From: DASRSS01 sp035765515
Lineage (GTDB): Bacteria > Actinomycetota > Actinomycetes > Mycobacteriales > Jatrophihabitantaceae
DNA: 10,842 bases
Reading direction: 5' to 3'
Assembly: GCA_035765515.1 (NCBI GenBank)
Contig: DASTXN010000122.1
Location: 1 to 10,842 of the forward strand
In this document: positions 1 to 4,854 of the stretch, one piece after another
Numbering within the stretch: the first letter of the stretch is position 1
Layout of the letters: the number at the start of each line of letters is the position of its first letter
The notes under the pieces: model-generated
The model's input: the letters and a program-made list of their open reading frames with translations, nothing else
Told to the model about the DNA's origin: nothing
The model's database searches: none
Program-made: the position numbers and the translations under genes

Positions 1-67
1 CCTATGCTGGTGTCCGTCTCCACCGGAGCTAGCATGATGCGGTTGCGCGTGAACCGCGCGCGACACC

Positions 68-140
68 GCCCTCATCGTCTAGAGGCCCAGGACGCCGCCC
101 TTTCAAGGCGGTAGCACGGGTTCGAATCCCGTTGGGGGCA
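68..140 (+). tRNA. tRNA-Glu (anticodon TTC)
   Basis: Full cloverleaf folded by hand. The acceptor arms GCCCTCA and TGGGGGC pair over all 7 positions with one T-G wobble. The D stem is GTCT/GGAC. The anticodon stem is CCGCC/GGCGG around loop CTTTCAA, with anticodon TTC at 102-104. The T arm is ACGGG-TTCGAAT-CCCGT. The discriminator is A140 and CCA is not encoded (CGG follows). It reads GAA codons. It lies 16 nt ahead of tRNA-Asp on the same strand, so the two are probably one transcript. The 67 bases upstream contain TANNNT-type hexamers but no convincing -35, so no promoter is called. Confidence 0.97.
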
Positions 141-156
141 CGGCAGTACCCGTCAA

Positions 157-233
157 GGCCCCGTAGCTCAGTTGGTTAGAGTGCCTCCCTGTCACGGAGG
201 AAGTCGCCGGTTCAAGTCCGGTCGGGGTCGCCA
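157..233 (+). tRNA. tRNA-Asp (anticodon GTC)
   Basis: Full cloverleaf. The acceptor GGCCCCG pairs with CGGGGTC. The D stem GCTC precedes loop AGTTGGTTA. The anticodon stem is CCTCC/GGAGG with loop CTGTCAC and anticodon GTC at 191-193. The T arm is GCCGG-TTCAAGT-CCGGT. The discriminator is G230, followed by an encoded CCA at 231-233, unlike the other two tRNAs here. It decodes GAC and GAT. It follows tRNA-Glu by 16 nt. Confidence 0.97.
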
Positions 234-261
234 GCCTTCCCGCGATGAGTCCTGCATGCGC

Positions 262-278
262 CACTCCATAGCGGGGTG
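262..278. terminator. weak hairpin between tRNA-Asp and the thioesterase gene
   Basis: CACTCC and GGGGTG can form a 6-bp stem (one T-G wobble) around loop ATAGC. A second small inverted repeat, TGAAT/ATTCA (277-281, 287-291), follows directly. The site lies between the 3' ends of two convergent units (tRNA-Asp on +, thioesterase on -), where a terminator is expected. There is no T-run on either strand, so its function is only inferred from position. Confidence 0.25.
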
Positions 279-296
279 AATGCAGAATTCATGGAC

Positions 297-1136
297 TCAC
301 CCCAGTCGGATTCCCGCCAGTTGCGTGCCCTGCGCGACCAGCCGGCCGGTCGAATCCCAGACGAAGCAGGTCTCGTCCACCCGTTGCGCGTCGATCAGCT
401 GCGCCCGCTGCAACACCTGGACGGGCCCGGGTGCCGGCAGCGCGCGGACGTACACGCTCAGCTCCAGCGTCGGCACCCAGCCGCTGAGCTCGATGTCGAA
501 CGTCGCCGGCGGGAAGGCGTCCACCGCGTACAGCAGGGAGATCGGGTCGTACGGCTCGTCCCCCGCCAGCCCTAGCCAGCCGCGCAGCTCGCCCCGGCCG
601 GTCGGCTTTCCGGCCGCGAACCCGAGCGTCGCCGGGTCGATGCGCAGGTCGACCTCGTCCATGATCGGGACAGGGAACCCGGCCGGGGAAACGCCCGGCA
701 ACCGCACGCAAGCGTCCAGCGGCGCGGCCGAAGCCGCAGGCAGGCCGGCGTCCCAGTACGGCTTGGCGTCCGGATCCAGGTTCGTGACCGTGAGCAGCGC
801 GTCGACGCACGGGCGTCCGTCCTGCAGCAGCCGCGCGTGCAGTTGGCTCGCCGAACGGCCCGCCCGCAGCACCTCGGCGACGATGCGCACCGGGCCGGGC
901 TCGGGCGAGTGCAGGTAGTGCGCGCTCGCCGCGATGACGTGCTGGTGCGGGCTGATCGCGGTGGCCGCACGGCCCAGCATGGCCAGCAGGTAGCCGCCAT
1001 TCGGCTTTCCGGCGATCGTCCACTGCGGGTGGACGGACGCATCGAACGTGCCGGGCCCGGTCTCGGTCAGGGCGGTGACGGTGGCGAAGTCGCTGGAGCT
1101 CACTGGATCATCAAACACCGCCGCATCAGCCACCAC
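297..1136 (-). CDS. TesB-like acyl-CoA thioesterase (double hotdog)
   Basis: Predicted 279-aa protein of the thioesterase-like superfamily (4HBT_3/TesB type), hydrolysing acyl-CoA to free acid and CoA in the cytosol. The N-terminal hotdog has the signature GKPNGGYLLAMLGRA at about residues 43-57, and HYLHSPEPGPV follows at about 73-83. The C-terminal hotdog has PTLELSVYVRALPAPGPV and ends DSTGRLVAQGTQLAGIR, where the Gln of GTQ aligns with the catalytic Gln of TesB. At the place of the TesB Asp I read Glu (TLELS), so catalytic detail is uncertain. Length fits the family. The start is one of two consecutive GTG codons (1136 or 1133), preceded on the mRNA by a GGGGAAAG purine run. That run is one arm of the 71-bp palindrome beginning at the start codon. 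It is monocistronic, convergent with the tRNAs and divergent from the chelatase. Acyl substrate unknown. Confidence 0.88.
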   Translation of the reverse strand: MVADAAVFDDPVSSSDFATVTALTETGPGTFDASVHPQWTIAGKPNGGYLLAMLGRAATAISPHQHVIAASAHYLHSPEPGPVRIVAEVLRAGRSASQLHARLLQDGRPCVDALLTVTNLDPDAKPYWDAGLPAASAAPLDACVRLPGVSPAGFPVPIMDEVDLRIDPATLGFAAGKPTGRGELRGWLGLAGDEPYDPISLLYAVDAFPPATFDIELSGWVPTLELSVYVRALPAPGPVQVLQRAQLIDAQRVDETCFVWDSTGRLVAQGTQLAGIRLG

Positions 1137-1206
1137 GGCCCGCTTTCCCCACGGTGTGACCAGAATCAGGACCGGATTTTGGTCGGGGCGTGGGGAAAGG
1201 CGGCCG
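1136..1206. repeat. 71-bp imperfect palindrome in a divergent promoter region
   Basis: Mirrored about base 1171, 27 of 35 opposed positions are Watson-Crick pairs. The outer arm is CGGCC (1136-1140) with GGCCG (1202-1206). The middle arm is CTTTCCCCACG (1143-1153) with CGTGGGGAAAG (1189-1199), perfect over 11 bp. The inner arm is GACCAGAATC (1158-1167) with GATTTTGGTC (1175-1184), one mismatch. All three arms share one centre, so this is one structure. It fills the space between the thioesterase start and the chelatase promoter. It could be a shared operator, a hairpin that masks the thioesterase ribosome-binding site, or the remnant of a small palindromic mobile element. Confidence 0.8.
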
Positions 1207-1225
1207 CGGGAACTGGATGCGCGGC

Positions 1226-1231
1226 TACTGT
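1226..1231 (+). promoter_or_regulatory. -10 hexamer (TACTGT) for a probable leaderless chelatase mRNA
   Basis: TACTGT ends exactly 6 nt before the GTG at 1238, the spacing at which transcription would begin on the start codon. Leaderless mRNAs are common in actinobacteria. No recognisable -35 lies 16-18 bp upstream, and no Shine-Dalgarno precedes this GTG. That fits a leaderless start but is not proof. Confidence 0.45.
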
Positions 1232-1237
1232 GACGGC

Positions 1238-1924
1238 GTGCACCAGACCCCGCGCCTGCTCGTGGCCGCGCACGGTACCGAGTCGGCTGCGGGGTCGGCT
1301 ACCACCGCCGCGCTGGTCGACGCCATTGCTGCCGCGGCACCCGATGCCCCGGTGGGCCTGTGCTTCCTGGACGTAGTCGGCCCTTCGCTCGCAGACGCCC
1401 TTGCCGGGCAGGACGCGGCCGGCGAGCCGACCGTGGTCGTGCCGCTACTGCTGTCGACCGGCTACCACGTGCAGTCGGACATCCCCGCGGTCGTGGGCGA
1501 CCGTCCCGACGTCCGCATCGCGGCACACCTGGGCCCGGACCCGTTGATCATCTCGGCGCTGACCGACCGGCTGGGCACCTCGACGGCCGCGTCCACGGTG
1601 CTCGTCGGCGTCGGCTCGTCCCGCCCCGAGGCGCGGCCGGAGCTCGAGGCCGCGGGACGGTTACTGGGCGCAAAGCTGGGCCGTCCGGTCACGGCGATGA
1701 CGCTGTTCGAGGACGTGCGCGGCACCCTGCTCGCGCAGCGGCAACCGGTCGAGGTTTCCACCTACCTGCTCGCCGAGGGGGAGTTCTACACGCGGCTCTG
1801 CTCGGCCGCCGACGGCGTGGCAACGGTCGCACCGCCAATCGGCGCGCATCCCGATCTGGTGCGGCTGGTGCTCGACCGCTATCGCGCCGCGCTCGACACA
1901 AGTGCCGCCCGGACGGTCCGGTAG
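1238..1924 (+). CDS. sirohydrochlorin chelatase, CbiX/SirB family
   Basis: Predicted 228-aa cytosolic chelatase that inserts Fe2+ (siroheme) or Co2+ (early cobalamin pathway) into sirohydrochlorin. The N-terminal LLVAAHGTE carries the metal-binding His of the HG(T/S) motif at residue 12. The second family signature, VVVPLLLSTGYHVQSDIP, puts the other His at about residue 77. A second, degenerate half starts at VLVGVGSSRPEARPELEAA, as in tandem-domain members. The frame is open further upstream, with GTG at 1190 and ATG at 1217. I chose GTG 1238 because homology begins just after it and a -10 lies 6 nt before it; ATG 1217 would add 7 residues. No sulfite/nitrite reductase or cobalamin genes are adjacent, so metal choice cannot be inferred. 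The stop codon TAG lies 42 nt before tRNA-Phe. Confidence 0.9.
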   Translation: MHQTPRLLVAAHGTESAAGSATTAALVDAIAAAAPDAPVGLCFLDVVGPSLADALAGQDAAGEPTVVVPLLLSTGYHVQSDIPAVVGDRPDVRIAAHLGPDPLIISALTDRLGTSTAASTVLVGVGSSRPEARPELEAAGRLLGAKLGRPVTAMTLFEDVRGTLLAQRQPVEVSTYLLAEGEFYTRLCSAADGVATVAPPIGAHPDLVRLVLDRYRAALDTSAARTVR

Positions 1925-1966
1925 ACTTCTCGCTCAGTGCTCGCACGCCTCACGCGGCACCGGTAC

Positions 1967-2040
1967 GGCCAGGTAGCTCAGCTGGTACGAGCGACCGCCT
2001 GAAAAGCGGTAGGTCGGCGGTTCGATCCCGCCCCTGGCCA
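1967..2040 (+). tRNA. tRNA-Phe (anticodon GAA)
   Basis: Full cloverleaf. Acceptor GGCCAGG pairs perfectly with CCTGGCC. The D stem is GCTC/GAGC. The anticodon stem is ACCGC/GCGGT around CTGAAAA, with GAA at 2001-2003. The T arm is GGCGG-TTCGATC-CCGCC. The discriminator is A2040 and CCA is not encoded. A TAGACT hexamer (1922-1927) overlapping the chelatase stop could be its -10, but the only -35-like element (TCGACA, 1893-1898) is 23 bp away, so the promoter is unresolved. It may instead be co-transcribed with the chelatase gene. Confidence 0.97.
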
Positions 2041-2147
2041 CTCTCAAGCCTCATCTCACTGGCGATCCGAATGCCACCGATCGCCCGCACCCGGCATCCG
2101 TCCGCGCAAAGCTGCCCGCACCCCTTCCCGGAAGCGCTCCCCTGACC

Positions 2148-2170
2148 TAAACTGCAACACGTTTCAGTTT
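2148..2170 (+). promoter_or_regulatory. KstR-like palindromic operator overlapping a -10
   Basis: The 22-bp palindrome at 2149-2170 has outer arms AAACTG and CAGTTT and 9 of 11 paired positions. Its core TGCAACACGTTTCA (2153-2166) matches exactly the TNNAACNNGTTNNA consensus known for KstR, the TetR-family repressor of mycobacterial sterol catabolism. TAAACT (2148-2153) is a good -10 and overlaps the operator, which suggests repression of the GMC gene 38 nt downstream. The match is seen directly; the identity of the regulator is inferred. Another TetR-family protein with a similar site is the main alternative. Confidence 0.65.
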
Positions 2171-2207
2171 GCGGGCCGCTGGCCCTCGCCACAGGCAGGT
2201 GTCGCAG

Positions 2208-3812
2208 ATGGACCGAAGCTTCGACTACATCGTCGTGGGTGCCGGCAGCGCGGGCGCGATCATCGCCAGGCGGCTGTCCGAGACCGGTGCGTCCGTCGTG
2301 CTGATCGAGGCCGGCCGGCGCGACAACACCCAGCTCTCGCGCAAGCCGGGCATGATCGGCCCGCTGCACAGCGTCCCGCAGCTGAAGAAGATGCTCAGCT
2401 GGGACCACTACACCGTCCCGCAGCGGGGCGCGCTCGACCGCAAGATCCCGCAGACCCACGGCAAGGTGCTCGGCGGCTCCAGCGCGATCAACGGCATGGT
2501 GTTCGTCCGCGGCAACCACAAGAACTTCGACGACTGGGCGGCCGAGGGCAACACCGGCTGGAGCTTCGCGGACGTGCTGCCGAGCTTCAAGCGGTTCGAG
2601 ACGTTCGAGGACGGCGACAACGCGTACCGCGGTGGCTCCGGCCCGATCAAGGTGACCCGGCCGCGCGAGATCACGCCCGCGTCCGAGAGCTTCATGGAGG
2701 CGTTCGCCGAGACCGCCGGCGTGAAGAAGCTGGACGACTACAACGGCGAGAGCCAGGAGGGCGTCTCGCTGTTCCAGCAGAGCAACGCCGGGGGCCTGCG
2801 CTACAGCACGGCGGTCGGCTACCTGGACGGGCGCGGCTCGAACCTCACGGTGCTCGCCAAGACCCAGGTAGCCCGGGTGGTGATCGAGAACAGCCGAGCG
2901 ACGGGTGTGGAGATCCTGACCAAGGGCGGACGCGAGACGATCCGCGCACAGCGCGAGGTGATCGTCAGCGCCGGCGTGTTCGGCTCGCCGCACGTGCTGA
3001 TGCTCTCCGGCGTCGGCCCGGCCGATCACCTGCGCGGCCTCGGCATCGACGTGGTCGCCGACCTTCCGGTGGGCGACAACCTGCACGATCACCTGTTCGT
3101 CCCGATGACGTTCGCGATGCCGACCGGCATCCACCGTCCCAACCCGTTCTACTTCGGCCGGGCGTACATGCGCGAGAGCATGCGCTCGGGCAGCACCTGG
3201 CTCGGCCGCAGCGTGTTCGAGATCGTCGCCTTCGCGCGCACCCCGCACGCGGTCGACATCCCGGACCTGCAGATCCACGTGCTGCCGTGGAGCTATCCGT
3301 CGCCGAACCAGGACGCACCCATCCGGCACAAGCCCGACCCGCGCCGCGCCCTCACGATCATGTCCACGCTGATCTACCCGAAGAGCCGCGGGACGTTCCG
3401 GCTCGCGTCCGCCGACCCGGCCGCCTCGCCGCTGATCGACCCGAACTACCTGGCTGAGCAATCCGACGTGGACGTGCTCGTCGACGGCATGCAGCTGATT
3501 CGCGAGACTATGGCGAACAAGGTGATCGCCGGCGGCATCGAGGTCGAGGTCTCCCCCGGGCCCGCGTACCCGGACCGTGCCGCGCTCGCCAAGGAGGTCC
3601 GCAACCGCGCGACCACGGTCTACCACCCGGTCGGCACCTGCCGCATGGGCGTGGACGAGCGGGCAGTCGTAGACCCGACGCTCAAGGTGCGCGGCATCGA
3701 CGGCCTGCGGGTCGCGGACGCGTCGATCATGCCGAGCATCGTCGGCGGCAACACGAACGCCGCGTCGATGATGATCGGCGAGCGCGCCGTGGAGCTCATC
3801 CTCGGTTCATGA
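2208..3812 (+). CDS. GMC-family FAD-dependent oxidoreductase (alcohol/choline dehydrogenase-like)
   Basis: Predicted 534-aa flavoprotein oxidising an alcohol. The N-terminal Rossmann motif YIVVGAGSAGAIIARRL (about 7-23) binds FAD, followed by VLIEAG. The GMC signature 1 region is THGKVLGGSSAINGMVFVRGN (about 84-103). Signature 2 is SAGVFGSPHVLMLSGVGP. The C-terminus has YHPVGTCRMG with catalytic His 473, then GGNTNAASMMIGERA. The expected Asn partner lies 44 residues on, at 517, as in choline oxidase. There is no signal peptide, so it is cytosolic. ATG 2208 is chosen because the FAD motif follows at once and the purine-rich AGGCAGG lies just upstream; the frame is open further 5' without homology. 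It is monocistronic, ended by the hairpin at its stop codon. The KstR-like operator suggests a sterol or lipid alcohol as substrate. By sequence alone it resembles choline/AlkJ-type dehydrogenases, and substrate is unknown. Confidence 0.92.
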   Translation: MDRSFDYIVVGAGSAGAIIARRLSETGASVVLIEAGRRDNTQLSRKPGMIGPLHSVPQLKKMLSWDHYTVPQRGALDRKIPQTHGKVLGGSSAINGMVFVRGNHKNFDDWAAEGNTGWSFADVLPSFKRFETFEDGDNAYRGGSGPIKVTRPREITPASESFMEAFAETAGVKKLDDYNGESQEGVSLFQQSNAGGLRYSTAVGYLDGRGSNLTVLAKTQVARVVIENSRATGVEILTKGGRETIRAQREVIVSAGVFGSPHVLMLSGVGPADHLRGLGIDVVADLPVGDNLHDHLFVPMTFAMPTGIHRPNPFYFGRAYMRESMRSGSTWLGRSVFEIVAFARTPHAVDIPDLQIHVLPWSYPSPNQDAPIRHKPDPRRALTIMSTLIYPKSRGTFRLASADPAASPLIDPNYLAEQSDVDVLVDGMQLIRETMANKVIAGGIEVEVSPGPAYPDRAALAKEVRNRATTVYHPVGTCRMGVDERAVVDPTLKVRGIDGLRVADASIMPSIVGGNTNAASMMIGERAVELILGS

Positions 3813-3864
3813 TCGATACCCCCGCAGCCACATCAGGGTGTGGTCGCGGGGGTTTTGATCATGA
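3807..3864. terminator. long hairpin terminator between convergent genes
   Basis: The main stem is ACCCCCGC (3818-3825) with GCGGGGGT (3846-3853), extended inward by CCACA/TGTGG around loop TCAGGG. On the + strand it is followed by TTTT (3853-3856), a standard intrinsic terminator for the GMC gene. Outside it, TCATGATC (3807-3814) pairs with GATCATGA (3857-3864) on the same axis, giving a near-continuous 58-nt palindrome that contains the GMC stop codon. The VOC gene on the other strand ends 9 nt away, so the structure probably stops both transcripts, although the minus-strand side lacks a T-run. Confidence 0.85.
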
Positions 3865-3872
3865 CGGCGGCG

Positions 3873-4322
3873 TCAGGGTTGATGCGCGAGCTGCACGATG
3901 CGGAAGTGGTTACCGAAAGGGTCGCGCGCGCCGCAGTCGATTCCGTAGGGCTGCTGGGTCGGCTCCTGCGTGAACTCGACGCCACGGTCACGCAGCGTTT
4001 CGTACGTTTTCTGGCAGTCGTCGGTCGTGAGTCCGAACGTGAAACCGGTGGCGCCCTTGGACACGAGCTCGCGCGTCTGACGCCCGGACTCCTCGTCCAT
4101 GCTCGGCGGGCCGGGCAGCTCGAGCAGGATCTCGCGGGACGGGTCACCCGGCACCCGCACGGTCAGCCACCGCATCGCGCCGAAGTCGATGTCCGCGCTG
4201 AGCTCGAGCCCCACCTTGTTGACGTAGAAGTCCAGCGCCTCGTCCTGGTCCAGGACGAAGACGTGCGACATGTTGATGTTGTTGAACGTCGGCTCCTCCA
4301 GGCGTCGTGACGTGGCAGTCAC
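3873..4322 (-). CDS. VOC (glyoxalase/dioxygenase-fold) protein
   Basis: Predicted 149-aa protein of the vicinal-oxygen-chelate superfamily. One βαβββ unit begins NINMSHVFVLDQDEALDFYVNKVGLEL and the second contains GVEFTQEPTQQPYGIDCGARDPFGNHFRIVQL. The terminal metal-ligand position, usually Glu in glyoxalase I, reads Gln (RIVQ), so it is not a safe glyoxalase I. Resistance or binding proteins of this fold are alternatives. Start is uncertain. GTG 4322 includes the complete first strand but has no ribosome-binding site. ATG 4271 would cut that strand. A perfect GGAGGAG (4293-4299) lies between them, too far from the ATG. It lies 40 nt downstream of the AraC gene on the same strand, a recurrent AraC-VOC pairing in actinobacteria, and shares the 3807-3864 hairpin with the convergent GMC gene. 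Confidence 0.85.
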   Translation of the reverse strand: MTATSRRLEEPTFNNINMSHVFVLDQDEALDFYVNKVGLELSADIDFGAMRWLTVRVPGDPSREILLELPGPPSMDEESGRQTRELVSKGATGFTFGLTTDDCQKTYETLRDRGVEFTQEPTQQPYGIDCGARDPFGNHFRIVQLAHQP

Positions 4323-4362
4323 GCTAGAGGCGCCGGTCGACGGCGCGCTTCTCCGAAACTGC

Positions 4363-4794
4363 TCAATCCCGCGCCGGCGGCGTCGGTCGTTCCCGCGCGG
4401 GCGGCGAGATGGGCCGCGTCCACGACATCGAGAAGCAGGTCGGCGCCGGCGCGCTCGCACTGCCGTCGCGGTACTCGGACGGTGACAGGCCGACGATCTG
4501 CCGGAAGGTGCGGCTAAACGTGCCGAGGCTGGTGAACCCCACCAGCAGGCATATCTCGGTGACCGGACGCCGGCCCTCGCGCAGCAGGAACATCGCCCGC
4601 TCGACGCGGCGCCGCTGCAGGTAACGGTGCGGCGTCTCGCCGAACGTGCCACGGAACAGCCGACTGAAGTGCGCCGGCGAGACGTGCGCGATGCGGGCCA
4701 GCGTCGGGACGTCGAGCGGCTCCACAAAGCTGCGATCCATCGCGTCACGGGCACGCAGCAGCCGCCGGTTCGTCTCCTCGGCGGCGGTCCTCAC
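4363..4794 (-). CDS. AraC-family transcriptional regulator (DNA-binding domain only)
   Basis: Predicted 143-aa regulator made almost entirely of the AraC double helix-turn-helix. HTH1 is LDVPTLARIAHVSPAHFSRLFRGTFG (about 27-52). The linker GETPHRYLQRRRVERAMFLLREG is typical. HTH2 is PVTEICLLVGFTSLGTFSRTFRQIVGLSPSEYR (about 77-109). The short proline-rich tail from about residue 111 resembles nothing I recognise. No effector-binding domain is present, as in other short AraC proteins paired with VOC genes, so signal sensing is unexplained. The start is GTG 4794. There is no Shine-Dalgarno, but TAGGAT lies 7 nt upstream, suggesting a leaderless mRNA. It precedes the VOC gene and probably controls it and itself through the palindrome at 4799-4844. 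Confidence 0.92.
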   Translation of the reverse strand: MRTAAEETNRRLLRARDAMDRSFVEPLDVPTLARIAHVSPAHFSRLFRGTFGETPHRYLQRRRVERAMFLLREGRRPVTEICLLVGFTSLGTFSRTFRQIVGLSPSEYRDGSASAPAPTCFSMSWTRPISPPARERPTPPARD

Positions 4795-4798
4795 CGCG

Positions 4799-4844
4799 TG
4801 AATCCTAGATTCACCGCGTCCCAGCGCGGCGAATCCAGGATTCA
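4799..4844. repeat. 46-bp nested palindrome upstream of araC (candidate operator pair)
   Basis: Two 15-bp units, TGAATCCTAGATTCA (4799-4813) and CGAATCCAGGATTCA (4830-4844), share GAATCCNNGATTCA and start 31 bp apart, about three helical turns. Each unit is itself palindromic. They flank CCGCG-TCCCAG-CGCGG (4814-4829), and all parts share one centre at 4821.5, so the whole is a palindrome with 18 of 20 arm positions paired. It lies between the MFS stop (4855) and the AraC start (4794), and the proximal unit covers the AraC -10. An autoregulatory operator is the simplest reading. A terminator hairpin for the upstream MFS gene is also possible, but there is no T-run. Confidence 0.75.
4802..4807 (-). 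promoter_or_regulatory. -10 hexamer (TAGGAT) for leaderless araC
   Basis: Read on the minus strand, TAGGAT is followed by TCACGCG and then the GTG start of the AraC gene, a 7-nt gap that places transcription start on the start codon. The hexamer lies inside the proximal GAATCCNNGATTCA unit, so an occupied operator would block RNA polymerase. No good -35 is visible at 16-18 bp. Confidence 0.5.
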
Positions 4845-4854
4845 GCGCGACGAG

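Noticed and set aside
3..35. Possible tRNA-Glu promoter with TATGCT (3-8) or TAGCAT (30-35) as -10
   Set aside because: No -35 resembling TTGACA lies at 16-18 bp from either hexamer, and the first one's -35 would be outside the window.
1893..1927. TCGACA...TAGACT as a promoter for tRNA-Phe
   Set aside because: Both hexamers are good, but the 23-bp spacing is too long for a standard sigma-70-type promoter.
2173..2185. GGGCC-GCT-GGCCC hairpin in the GMC 5' leader
   Set aside because: A 5-bp GC stem is common by chance in DNA this GC-rich and does not cover the ribosome-binding site.
1950..3626. 558-codon open frame on the - strand opposite the GMC gene, reaching across tRNA-Phe
   Set aside because: Low-complexity antisense frame that overlaps a tRNA and a well-supported flavoprotein gene.
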